DNA from: Chytridium lagenaria
Taxonomy: Eukaryota; Chytridiomycota; Chytridiomycetes; Chytridiales; Chytridiaceae
Reading direction: 5' to 3'
DNA: 64,000 nucleotides
NCBI GenBank assembly: GCA_025449115.1
Contig: JAHLKC010000019.1
Span: 186,001 to 250,000 of the forward strand
In this document: in pieces, positions 1-13,043 of the stretch
How the letters are laid out: the number at the start of each line of letters is the position of its first letter
Numbering within the stretch: position 1 is the first letter of the stretch
The notes under the pieces: generated by a model
The model's database searches: none
Seen by the model: only the letters and a program-made list of their open reading frames with translations
What the model was told of the DNA's origin: nothing
Position numbers and translations under genes: made by a program

Positions 1-2184
1 ACTTTCAAGCCTTTTGAAAAAGTCGACTGGAGACCCAAATTTCAGAGTCGCGCCCAAACCATCAACATTTCTGGCTCGGTCAAGAGTCTCAATCATTTGA
101 GGAAGTGGACCACCACCGCCATCACCGTTTCCAAACAGCATTAATGACTTATTAGTGTATCCCAGATCTTTGTTCTCACGCACACTTTTGCATTTAGTTT
201 GCACATATTGCTTTACAAACCTTTTAATTATGTCCTTGACAGTTCCTTGACTGACGTAGTCGCAAGGCGAAAAGTGTGTGAGAATAGAGGTGCCGTCCAA
301 ACTACGAGACAAATTTAGGGGAAATTTACATAAAGCTGCATCATACCCTTTCCACCAAAAAGTGCTATTGGGAAATTTGTTTGTGTTATTCCATAAGAGC
401 TTTTGACTATAAAAATAGGTTATGCCTAATTCATGTCAGTCACTGAATAAAATTTGAATGCTCAACCTGCAGAAGACATGATTTGAGGGAGCTGTCCGTT
501 CTATAACAACATTGTTAGAGCAAAATTCCTTAAGGGTCTGACTAACATATCCAAAGGAATCTAACACATTTTAGCTTAGCTCATATATCTAACTCAAACC
601 TGGAAGCCAGAGAACAGGGGAACGAGCACCAAACCGCGACTCGAAGTATCGTTGGCTGCGATTATTAGAACACGCTAACACGATTATCTACCCATAAATA
701 AACTGGCGGCATAAGCTTTCCCCTGAAGGAAGATTGCAATCCATCTCAACCCACGTTCCCCCCAACGGAACAACTGGCCAGATTCGCTCTTGTCCTGAAT
801 GCGCTTGAATAACTCAGGGTAGTCCTCCTCAACCCAGGCAAACTGCTGGGCTGAAGAGGCGGTAAATTTGTAAAAAGGGTAGTCTTCCATCAGAGAAAGC
901 TGAGAGGCCCATGAACGAGCGGCTTTCCGCTTGGTCTCGGAATACGGCCATAAAAACGCTAAATTAAGTGGAAATCAACTTATATGATGGGCATCTTGTA
1001 CTCACCAGTATCAAGGTGACAGTGGCCTTTGAACGTGATTAATTAAAATTCCAAAATGCGATGACATACCAATAGCGGTGATTTCGTGGGAAGTTGGCAT
1101 TTGATCACGCACTCGAAGCTTCAGAAAACTAGATGAGATTTCTCTGCACTTTGGGATAGACCTGCCAGCATTAACAAGGGTTTGTACGTTTAGGTACATA
1201 CGATGAGTCCCCACGGCGATAAGTGTTCACAATCTGGTTTGCAGTATGCAAAGCGTCCGCATTTAACTGCGATTCAGCCGGAAGCTCCTACACTATTAAT
1301 TTGCAAATATTGTATTTCAAACGCACCCGTATAATCCCGAGGAGGACCTCGTAGTCATAGTAGAGGTGGAAAGCATCCATGTTCTTGACACACATCTCGG
1401 CCGCTGATAACCTGAAGTAACGGTTTGGATTTGGAGCGTCATGGCCCGTTTCACGGTCTATAATTTGATGTCAATTGAGCAAGAGAAAACGAACTCACTC
1501 GGTCCATTTCCCGCGAACGCGTTGCAGGCAATTTCGACATACAATTCAATAGTCTACAGAAAGAGTTGAATCCTTGCCAAAGATGCATTAACAACTGCAC
1601 CTCCTCTGCCACTGCAGATGTCGTTAAAACGATATCAATTCTTCTCTCTCGACCCCATCCTCCAGTAATACCACCCAGTGGTTTACCATCTACCGACCAA
1701 AACATGCCCTCGCAATCTGGGTCAAAGTTCAAAATCACTTCTTCACCGATGACGTTCTCATCATTTGGAATGACAACGGTTACTTTGAACCAATGCGTAG
1801 ACCAGCCTTAGTGATTATGAGTAAATTGATAGATGGCATCCTTACTTGGCCCAAACCATTCTCCAAGTCGAGTTGGCCGATATTCTGCTTTCACTGCTTC
1901 TTCAAATGGGCTACAAGGATAAGCTTCATCTCCATGCAATCTAATACATCCGTTTAAGGTCCGGTACTGAATAAACCATCAAAGACACAGGGTCTACTGT
2001 CTTCACTTTCCAAAGGTCCTCATAGTTCAAATGAAACTCGCTGGTTGAACCAAATTTCTCGCTGAACTTGCCCACGCGCTCAAGTGTGATGTTCCGATGC
2101 TATCCTTACCGTCAGAAACGTAGTTGTTATGTCCCACAAGCAGACCTTTTGAAGCGTGTTCAGGTTCGCTTGGGGTGTGGCCAT
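1..2184 (-). CDS. AMS1: Alpha-mannosidase, GH38, Ams1/MAN2C1 type, copy A (3' end outside window)
   Basis: Hydrolyses alpha-mannosides from free or vacuolar oligosaccharides; the Ams1/MAN2C1 class is cytosolic or vacuolar. The N-terminus (ATG at 2184, [13 protein letters not shown]) matches copy B at 10499. Exons then give [12 protein letters not shown], the metal motif HLDT split by an intron near 1000, the segment [14 protein letters not shown] near 730-760 that carries the nucleophile Asp, and a spliced D-S-F-G-Y near 560. The [10 protein letters not shown] motif near 120-140 follows. Introns are about 35-60 nt and sit at the same places as in copy B. The frame breaks by one base at the C6 run 758-763, just before the nucleophile segment; everything else readable is intact. 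It could be a very recent pseudogene, but an assembly indel is likelier. Confidence 0.9.
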
Positions 2185-2378
2185 TTCTTTCGGTGCTTGA
2201 CCTTTCTGCTGAGCCCCAAGAATGTGTTGCAAAGAAATGTTCGAAATGTCACGAGACAAACAATTACAACAAAAACTACTGCATGCGCTTCAGAGTCATA
2301 GCAGTAGAACATTATGATTTATATTAACATTTGGGTTTAAAAACACACAAAGAGCCTTCTGAACGTTATACTCTCATT

Positions 2379-2564
2379 TCATCTCTTGGAGGTCTTTCCC
2401 TTCTTTATCGGTCCTTTTTGACCAACACCTCCGTATCCAAAGAGACTCATGATCTTATGTGGTTGTGGAATAGAAAAAAGGGTGGTTAACATCAGCCGTC
2501 TGCAACCTCAAAGGACTCAACCAAATCATTTAAATAAGAAAAGAGATGCATAATCTCGGAGTTG

Positions 2565-2597
<33 letters not shown>

Positions 2598-3215
2598 GGG
2601 AAAGCCAGAAGATTGATGAAAGTATGGGCAATAAATAAGTAAGGCATACTGTGCAACAAAATGAAATAATATCAAACCTGGGTTACAACTTTACACGCAG
2701 CGAATAATGGAATGACTGAATGAAAGAGGTAAGTTTCGACTAGCAACTGGTCTTCTCACCAATAAGACTCCACCAAAGTAATCGGAGATACATGACGCCA
2801 CCATAGTGAACCAGATCACGTAAATAACATCAAAGATGTATTCTGTTTCTGCACCTCCAAGATCCATTGAAACACTCTCCATTTTGCCTGAATCCATTCT
2901 GGGCGTTGTAAGAACTTGGATTCTTTGCGCAACAAACAGAAGAATGGCGTTCAAGGTTACATATGCCGCTCCATGGTAGAATGAAAATGATGCACGTTTA
3001 AAGAGCGCGGTGATGGCAACAACGAATGAAACAACGATCACTGTCAAGCCTGTGTGAGCATCCTTCAGGTTGAACAACACTAACGGTGGATCGTGTAATG
3101 TCGTTGCAGAATCTTTGAATTGTTCTCCGCAATCTTCTTGACGGCACCTTTAGCCTTTTAAAATTGCGGTCAGGAAAGACGAAAATAAAGGTTGGTTGTA
3201 ATTAATAAGTACCAT
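2379..3215 (-). CDS. SND2: SRP-independent ER targeting protein, SND2/TMEM208 family
   Basis: Small multi-pass ER membrane protein of the SRP-independent targeting route. The first exon is only the start codon (3213-3215): ATG is followed at once by GTACTT..AAAAG, and splicing gives MAKGAVKKIAENNSKILQ, the typical N-terminus. A second intron of 35 nt (GTTAGT..CACAG) joins to LTVIVVSFVVAITALFK. Membrane segments follow, with MDLGGAETEYIFDVIYVIW, matching the conserved MDL..G..E block of TMEM208. The last exon (about 2379-2450) encodes IMSLFGYGGVGQKGPIKKGK plus TSKR and a stop, the family's basic tail. The middle exon near 2690-2760 and its junctions are uncertain. An intron contains a long poly-T (sense) tract. 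Confidence 0.82.
2565..2600. repeat. A30 G6 homopolymer tract
   Basis: Thirty A residues (2565-2594) are followed directly by six G. In the sense of SND2, which is read from the minus strand, this is C6T30 inside an intron. Length is likely to be unstable or poorly determined in sequencing. Confidence 0.95.
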
Positions 3216-3282
3216 TCTCTCTCACTCGGCTTCCAGCTTTTTCTCAAGATTGTCTGTAAAAAAAAAACGACAACTTCTTAGA
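3216..3282. promoter_or_regulatory. 67-nt gap between divergent SND2 and NOP14 starts
   Basis: The start codons of SND2 (minus) and NOP14 (plus) are 67 nt apart, so any core promoter elements and both 5' UTRs must share this interval or lie inside the genes. A run of ten A (3258-3267) is present; no clear TATA box is seen. That it is a bidirectional promoter is inferred from spacing alone. Confidence 0.45.
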
Positions 3283-5770
3283 ATGCCTGAAAAGAAGAGT
3301 GGTGGTTCGGCGATCAAGTCGCTAAAGGCTTTGGTGAAGGACAAGAGAGTGCATGATAAGAAGGGGAAGAGACTTGGAACGAATGATCCAAAGCCGAAAG
3401 CTCTAAGGATGAATCCCTTTGAGTTGCAGTTTTCAAGAGCAAAGCATGATGTGATCGGTCGCAAGCTTAAAGGAGTCGAAGGGAAACCTCTTCTAAAGAG
3501 AAAGGTTGCGGAAGAGACTCGAACCAAGACACTCGCAGTAGAATTAGCAAAGAAATCTAGGGTTGCCAAATTCGTTGATAGACGTTTTGGTGAAAACGAT
3601 CCATCTATGTCGATTGAGGATAAGATGCTGGAGAGGTTTATGAAAGAGCGACAGGTACATATTTCGTAATAACTAATAACTAATTCGACAGGGAAAATCG
3701 GACAGGCGTTCTAATTTTAATTTGGAAGAGGAAGATGAACTTACACATTTGGGAAAATCGTTGTCGTCTTTCGAGGATTTCAACGATGGCATGGATGACT
3801 TTGACGGAAGTAAGATTAAAAGCCATGTCTGAGTTTCAGTGTCTTACCTGTACGCTTCAGTGGATGATCAAATCGATGCCAATACAGTATCTATGGCCCA
3901 TTTCGGCAATTTTGATGACGAAGATGGGGTAAGCTATGGTCAATTAAGTAAGGCACTAACATTTTGGATGAAGTCAAAGAAGAAGTCACGTAATGAAATA
4001 ATGCAAGAAATTATTGCCAAGAGCAAGGCCCATAAATTTGAAAGACAACAGCAGAACGAAGATAATCAGAAATTAGTCGATGAGGTGGATACAGATTTAG
4101 ACATGATTCGAAACCTTTTGCTTACAACGGATGGAGTTGAGCAAACGAAGCCTAAGCGTCCGGAAGCAGATGATTACGATCGCCAAGTCAGGGAGCTACA
4201 AAATGAACTTCGAAGCAAGCCTTCTAACAGAACAAAATCTGAGGAAGAAGAGGCCGTTGAACGCAAAAAACATTTAGAGGAGCTTGAATCTAGGCGAATG
4301 GCGCGTATGTCTGGCATTTACGATTCTGAGACTATTGCACTATCGGAACCTCGGAAAGCGCAAGGAGACGATCTTGGAGGCATTGATATCCTTACCCAGG
4401 ATAAAGAACCCGCCTTGGAGTATAATGCTGGTGTCTTTAGTCGCCCGGGCGAAAGTGAAGACGAAGGCGACATCGTGAAGGACGGTTTATTATCGAAGTT
4501 GAGGAGGAAGAAAGACCGCCTTGAAGCGAAAATTGTTAAGCTCGAAAAGTCTCCCGATCAAAAAACCGGACAGCGACATTCCCTACGTTTTCGACTTCCC
4601 GATTTCGTACTTGGCGCTACAGGAACTTCTTCAAGATCGGACTGCGAATGATCAAGATATCGTTGTCCGAAGAATACGAGATCTTTACCATATCAAGCTC
4701 GCGGCTGAAAATAGTTCAAAAGCTCAAGGTTTGGTAATTTCTTAATTACAGTAAACTTATGCAGTTTTAGAACTTGCTAAGGTATTTGCTTGAATATGTG
4801 CTGTCATTTTCGGGTTGGGAAGAAGGTGTTGATGCGATTCGACGTCTTTCGGCTCATATTTTCGAGCTGTCTGTTGAGTTTCCCGACGTGTCTGCTGGAC
4901 TATTTAAAGAGGCTATTGATGAAATGCACAGCTCTCTTCAAAGTAGTAAGCCGCAAGACATTAAAGGTAGAGTGATTTTATGAAATCAAGGTTCTCATTA
5001 TCGTAGCCGCCGTATCGATGAGGCAGATTATTTTGTTCAAATTGATCGGCAGCATATTCTCGGTGTCCGACATGGAACATTGCGTATCATCTCCTGCGAC
5101 CAATGCCATCTGCCAATATTTGAGTTTAAGCGCGGCATTACCCAGTCGAACATCGGCGTTTGGCGTACTATGCTGCGATATTCTTTTGGAGGTTGGAGCT
5201 AGTCTAAAAGCATTGCTAACTTTGTACAGTACCAAAAGGACAGCAAAAGGTTCTTACCAGAACCCATTCGGTTTCTACAAAAGTTACTAGTGTCTTTGAC
5301 CGCGAAAACTACCAACGCTTCTTCCTTGGGTTTCACGCCTTATCCTATTCTACATCTTTGCACAAGTAGTAACACCACATTTAAATCTTTGAAAGAAATG
5401 TATTTGCACAGTTTTCAGCCGTCATCTTACAATTCTAGCTTGTCATTAGCTGCCGCTACATTAAATTGTCTTTGCGGGTTTGCAGCGCTTTACAAGGACA
5501 ACATGGCATTTATCGAGCTTTTCGAAGGAACCATCAAACACCTCACTACCATTCCACTCGACGTACTTCCTCCCTCTATTCGCACCATTTTCTCTGAAAA
5601 GCTGGCCGAACTTCAAAGGCTGAATAGGTTAAGTGTTTCCATCAGAAAACCATTGTCTCTACTCAAGATTAAACCAATTGCAATTGAGACATATGCGCCG
5701 AAGTTTGATGTCAAGTGAGTTTTCCTTTATTTTACCCGCGTATATAAAGATCAAGAAAGAGAGTTTCTAA

Positions 5771-5813
<43 letters not shown>

Positions 5814-6075
5814 CTATTCTCTCGACCGAAGGCAGGACGTTAACCGAGAACAAGCAAAGTCAAAGAAGATGAAGGCAGAGTACAAGAAAGAATTTAAGGG
5901 AGCCATCCGAGAACTTCGCAAGGACGGAAAGTTTATCGCCAGGAAGCGCCTTGAAGAAAAGACGAAGGAAGCTCAGAGATATAAGAAGAAGATGGACTCT
6001 ATTTTAGGTGACCTTGCTAACCAGGAAGGTGCGATGAGAGGAATGGAGAAGATGAAAAAGAAGATGAGATTATAA
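3283..6075 (+). CDS. NOP14: Nucleolar 40S ribosome biogenesis factor Nop14
   Basis: SSU-processome component needed for 18S rRNA maturation and 40S assembly in the nucleolus. The N-terminus MPEKKSGGSAIKSLKALVKD leads to the family signature NPFELQFSRAKHDVIGRK and a segment ending DRRFGENDPSMSIEDKMLE. Further exons give IIAKSKAHKFERQQQN, an acidic middle, and DSDIPYVFDFP. The C-terminal block EYKKEFKGAIRELRKDGKF and ANQEGAMRG is diagnostic. About eight short introns are present; the last (5716 to about 5812) contains T38 next to its acceptor. The frame changes across the A6 run 4560-4565 between SPDQK and PDSDIP, which removing one A would repair. Tail to tail with the mannosidase copy B, 94 nt apart. 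Confidence 0.93.
5774..5811 (+). repeat. T38 tract at the 3' splice site of the last NOP14 intron
   Basis: Thirty-eight consecutive T end in TAG at 5811-5813, the acceptor of the final NOP14 intron. The tract therefore forms an extreme polypyrimidine tract. With it the intron is about 100 nt, roughly twice the local norm. Confidence 0.9.
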
Positions 6076-6169
6076 ATTGTAAATTATTTGATATTTAGAG
6101 CTTGAAATAAATTCGCTCACAAACAGCAACTACAAATTGAGCAAAGGACCATGTGGTTTTTTTCTCCTT

Positions 6170-9100
6170 TTAAACTGTCAAAAGAAGTCTCAACGTTATT
6201 ATCTTGAACGGAGAGAATGGAATGGTAAGGTTTCCATCGGCATCCCTTTCGACAGGACCGCTAATGTCTTCCAAAACATTGCAGTAAGTAGCCTCCTTGA
6301 TAGGGAAGGCACTAAAATGTGAGTTGTCACTAGGCATAAACTTATACCTTGAGAATTTAAAAGTTCCGCGACCTCCACTAGCTTCAATAATCTAATAATA
6401 GTATCCACACCCATCGATTCAGGTCTCGGGTCTTCCGCAATTTTGACCGTGTCCAGAACAATATTTTTAGCGCTCACATTGAAGGTGTCAAACATGGTCA
6501 AATTAGAAGGATTTTTGGAATCAACCATCAATCGCCTATTTCGCAAAGAAAATTCAGCTTCCTTATGATATCTAGCAACTTACAGAGCAGCCGGAGGAAC
6601 ATTAAACTGATAAGCTTGGCGGATAACATCACTCTCATGGAAGGTACCCTTGTGAGGGTACAGCGCATAACGTATCCTGTGCGTTCCGATATCGCAATTG
6701 GCATCGGGAGCCTGCAGAAAAGTTAATTACAAAATCCAAATCTCGGTCGGTCACCTTTGGAGATCGCAAAAGCGAGAGTCTCATTATATTGTCCTTTACA
6801 GAATATCCATATTTGCAATCGTTCAATAAGGCAACACCGTATTCGAACTCGGATAAATCCGCATATTTGTGGCCGCACACCTCGAAACGAGCCAGATCCC
6901 TTTGAACGACATTAGAGCCACGCTATAGTTGAACTGTTATCTAACCAACTATTGTTGTAATGCGTAGGGCGCTGGATGTAACCAAACTGCGTTTCGAAGG
7001 TCGCATAGTCGCAATTAATCGCCAAGGGAAATTCCACTTTCTGCCAGACGTGAGAAGGCAATAAAGTAGCAATGAGCCTCACCAGCATAATCCGGTTTTC
7101 ATTCCACTTTACGATCGTATCGAACTCAATCCTCGAACTCGCAGCCGTAAGAATGATGCGCTGTTCGATGTGGCTGGTAGCCGTAATTTGGGTTTTCGCT
7201 AAAAGGACTGCTCTGATAGGACCCGCTTCCTCTATGGTAATTGTTCCAGCCGGCGAGTTCCAGCCCTTTTCCAGATGGTAGACTTCGACCTATACATATT
7301 TTAGAAGCATCGTCGAGTTTGATCTTACATCCCACGCGTCCCAAAATAGAGGAACATCTTCAAAGAGCTTAAACACGTTTCCTTCTTCGCCATGAGCAAT
7401 AACCTCGCGACTATTTCCAAAGTTAGCGAAAAGAGAGAAACATTGGGAATAAATTTCGAAAACAGAGAAAGAAAATTACCCTTCAATCTTATCCCAGCAG
7501 GAAGCTAAACGTCCGCCGTGAATCTTGACTCTCACATACTTATTTTCCATAACGGCAGCATTCTTATCAACGTTCGAAACTAAGATGTTAGAAAGAGTTA
7601 GGTCATTTACACTAACCAAACACTGGAGAAAGAGTAGCAGGCTTATTTCCGAGAGCAAACGGCTTAAATGCCATAGCTGGTACTTCATCGACTGTTTACA
7701 AGTCATTATTGCAAGAAAACGTAATAGCAATACCTAAAATCAAAGCGGTTTGGCCGTCGCTTGATAATTGCTGCCACGTGGAGCCACCGTAAAGTTCGGC
7801 TCCGGGGAGCAATTCAGATAGCTCAAATTCAATAACTTCTGCCGTACGGGGCCAGCTGGTCGAATTCAAAACCATGAGGGCTATAGATTTTAGTATCAAT
7901 AGTTTTCTTAATCATTTTAAAGATACCCTGAGCGTTCCCCTCCGCACTAGAAAACCATTTTGTGATAATTTTCAACGCATCCGCCCTTAGCTTGTTTGCG
8001 GAAAAGTCAACATCCTCATAATACTTTCTCGCATCGTCGTACACCATCTCGATTGAGCTTCCGGGAAGGACATCATGGAATTGATTCAAAAGGACAAGCT
8101 TCCATAACCTGTCAAGCTCGGCTTTAGGGTTCGAGAATGCCTTTCCACTCTTCAACAAGGTAGCCAGAGTTGAGTAAAGCTCAACTTCACGCAGAAGATA
8201 CTCAAGCTTTCTGTTGTAACGCTTCATGAGGCCATGCGTGGTGTACTTGAGAAAAAATTAGTAACTCGACGGAAGTCGTACGCATACAGTTCCACGATGA
8301 AGCTCAAAGTAGAGTTCGCCTTTCCATGATACGAGATCTTTGCTCGACTTCTCTAAGTCCTCAAAGAAATCATTTGGAGATCCAAAAGAAACAGTGGCAG
8401 GGAGTCCCTCCACTTTTTGAAGTCTGTCCAGACGTTCAATCATTTCAACCAGAGGACCTCCACCTCCATCTCCATTACCGAACAGCAATAGAGATTTGTT
8501 AGTGTATTCTTTGTCCTTATTATTTTTCACACTTGAAACGTCAGAAAGGTGCTTCTGTGATCCATACCTGAAAGCAACATCACGAACAGTTCCCTGAGCG
8601 ACATAGGTATCAGCAGGAGAAAAATGGGTCAAAACTGAGGATCCGTCAAGCCTTCAATAATGTAAGTGATACTTCATTTTTTCTGGCAAAAAGATCTTAC
8701 CCTTTCCAAAGAAAGGTGGTATGAGGAAACTTATTAATATTGTTCCATGACAGTTTCTGCGTAAAGAAGTACTTCAACCCTAAAATCCTTAGTCTGCAAT
8801 TTACAAATTCGGCTTTTACCTGACTCTTTCACAATTTGAGGAAGTTGAGCGGACTGAGATGTTAGAGATTTGTGCGAGATATACTAAGCCATACATATCC
8901 AAACGTATCTACAATCATTACTATTTTCTACATTAAAAGTGGTTACCTGGCAACCAGAAAACACTGCACCGACTCCCGAATTTGCTTTCAAAGTAGCGCT
9001 GCCTTCAAACGTCAAAATATGAAGTTATTATGTGTACTCACCCGTAGAGGAACTGACGGCAAAAGCTCTCCCCAGATGGTATGTTACAATCCATTTCCAC

Positions 9101-10499
9101 CCAAGTTCCGCCAATCGGTATGAATTGCCCCGCCTTTGATTTTTCTTGCATCTTCTTAAATAACTGTGGATAGTGCTCCTCCACCCATTCGAATTGCTGA
9201 GCCTGCGATGCTGCAAATTTGTAAAATGGATAGTCTTCCATGAAAGATAATTGAGTGGCCCAAGATCTACCGGCCTTTCGCTTAGTCTCATCGTAGGGCC
9301 AAAGCCATGCTTCATACATTAGCCCGGTATCTACTAAGGCCTATACCTGTATCAATATGGCAATTTCCTAACTAAATCAGAACACGTCAAATTTAAACAA
9401 CTTACCAATTGCGGTGATCTTATGGTCAGCCTGACCAACTTTTATCCTATCTTTCAAAAAAGTCATCGAAATGTTCCTTGCCTCTGAGATTGACCTGGCG
9501 ACCATTTAACATTGGTGCAATATTAAGAACAGGTTATTACGATTGATCTCCACGCCGAAACGTATTGGTGATGAGGTTGGCAGTGTAGAGAGCGTCCGAC
9601 GATATTTGACTATCAGGAATGGCATCCTGGTTTCTTCAGCTTTCACTCCCTTTCTAAAACGAACCTTGACTAAGCCCAGTAAGATCTCAAAGTCCCACAA
9701 CAAAGCCCAAGCCTCCAAGTTCGGTACAGCGAGCTCAGCAACCTTTAACTTGAAGGTGCGTTTAGGGTCCGGAGGCTCAATAAAACCTTATACACGTTAA
9801 TTAAGTGGTCCCGATGCGTGCTAATACCTCCGTCACCGTTACCAAACATTCCATTGCACGCAATTCTATGAAGAAGTCAAATGCCTATAATATGTAAGGC
9901 GCGTCATATAAGAAATGAATACCTCTCCTCCTTCAGCCTTCTTAGTAAGCCTGTAGTCAATGTGGTTGGTGGCGGTAATGCCTTGAACAGGAGTTCCATC
10001 TTTTAACCAAACCATTCCTTCGCAATCCGGGTCGAAGTTGAGCACAACTTCTTCGCCTTTGAATTCGGATGGAATGGTGATGGACACTTTAAACCAATGG
10101 GTTGCCCAGCCTGAACTTGTTAGGTTTATGCTATAAAGACATTGCCACCTGGTCCGAAAGACTCTCCCAATTTCGTGGGCTTATATTGCCCCTTCATGGC
10201 CTCTGCAAATGAGCTTTACAAACATAAGACAACATCAGCACAACAGAATATTACATTCTCTGCAGATTTGGAACAGAGTAAACACTGAGCGCGATGTTGC
10301 TTTCGGTCTTCTTCTTCCAAAGACTCGAACGCAGATTAACATCACTAAACTGCCCCGTTTGAATAAACTTTTCGAGTCGCTCGACCGTAATAGATCGATG
10401 CTAGTATTGATAAGTCGCGCGCATGAGTTTAATTCCCTTATTTGAGCAGGGTAAGCAAGTGAATACCTTTTGCATCGTGTTGAGGTTGGTGCTGGTCAT
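6170..10499 (-). CDS. AMS1: Alpha-mannosidase, GH38, Ams1/MAN2C1 type, copy B (complete)
   Basis: Complete paralogue of copy A. The start at 10499 gives [11 protein letters not shown], then after an intron [20 protein letters not shown]. Motifs in order: KLGESFGP (about 10150), [11 protein letters not shown] (about 10030), spliced N-C-H-I-D-T-A-W-L-W-P (about 9300-9390), [16 protein letters not shown] (about 9060), WLPDTFGY split by an intron (about 8880-8950), [10 protein letters not shown] (about 8470), [17 protein letters not shown] (about 8060), [13 protein letters not shown] (about 6800). The C-terminus [17 protein letters not shown] ends with TAA at 6170. About twenty short introns. One-base breaks lie near 9862-9865 (copy A has GAAATT where this has GAATT) and near 6383-6391. 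Zinc and catalytic residues are all present. Confidence 0.92.
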
Positions 10500-10730
10500 T
10501 TGACTTGGCTGACCTCAAATTATTGTTTTGTCAGACTTCAGCACAATTCTGCATGCCAAAAATCCTTATTAGTACTTGCATGCATGGGCTGCTTCACGAC
10601 AGAGGAACTGGCTTCCTGAAGCATAATAAGCTAACGGAATATTTCAATGTAGAATATATATACCTTCAATATAAATATCTAATCCATTTTTGAACAAAAA
10701 ATGGAAAACACAGTCTTTCTTTCAACCAGT

Positions 10731-12121
<1,391 letters not shown>

Positions 12122-12183
12122 GCTGCTCAACTCAGTCTTAAATGAGACTCGTCGTACAGTAATTTTGAAAAACGCAGAAAGAA

Positions 12184-12604
12184 TGTCGTCAACACGAGGC
12201 TTTGGGCAGGCCGCTTCAAAGGCCAGCCGTCTCTTCACAAGGCCAATAAAATCCCATGCGCCCGTCTCTGCTACATTCACATCGCTTCCAAAAACTACTT
12301 CAGCTCGATTTCAAGGCGCTCCCTCCACATCCACTTTCACCGATCTTCCTTCCTTTGCCTCCTTCATGCACACCTCCTCGGCGTCGTCAAACTCTTCAGT
12401 ACCTGGTACAACATTCGGAAGAGACTCTGTTATGATCTCGAAGCCTGTATGTGCTGGAGTATAATAACTTATAATATCATCGGGATTCATTTTGACATTG
12501 GGTTATCACAGGGCGTTCCGTCAAATGTATCTCCGTTATTTGCCCTTCGCGCCAATCTGGCCATGATGCTTTCTGTAGGGAATCTTGGAGATGATGGGGT
12601 ATAG
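12184..12604 (+). CDS. Hypothetical protein with a mitochondrial-like N-terminus
   Basis: Two-exon gene of about 119 codons. Exon 1 starts MSSTRGFGQAASKASRLF, rich in Arg, Ser and Ala without acidic residues, as in a mitochondrial presequence. It then turns Ser/Thr/Phe-rich and ends ISKP before GTATGT. The acceptor CACAG at about 12510 leads to GVPSNVSPLFALRANLAMML and SVGNLGDDGV, then TAG. Alternating hydrophobic and small residues in exon 2 suggest a short conserved domain. I do not recognise the family. It is divergent from GAL7 across 62 nt. Confidence 0.5.
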
Positions 12605-13043
12605 TAAGTTCCATCCTTGTTGTTTTTCTTATTTGATCTACCTCATTTCCATGAATTGGCTGATGATGGCTCCCCGCCTATTTGTTTTTCCTTTCTTTTA
12701 TAAACATGCATTCCCTGAAATTCATTCCTTTCGGAATGCGATTATCTTGCATTACGGGATAGGGCTAAAAAGATATAATATGGTGGCGCGAAAAAAAAAA
12801 ACACCCCAAGACAAGGAAAGTCACCTTTTCGAAGCTTTCGGACGGGAGTTGACCAGACTGGCATTTGCTAATAGAAAGTGACAAGGATGATATAGCTTGA
12901 GTTTCAAGATGTGGGAATAATGTATTCAAAATATATTGTATGGATTAATGAGCAAAAAAAAAGAAAAGCGAAGGATGCTGCATTGATTTGGCTTCCTCAA
13001 TAGTTGTTATATATATTCGCGACCACAGAAAGGCCCTTCTCCG
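12605..13043. other. Intergenic, no supported gene
   Basis: Short open stretches exist in several frames but have no recognisable domain, and A-runs interrupt them (12790-12800, 12953-12963). It probably holds the 3' UTRs of the flanking convergent genes. Confidence 0.5.
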
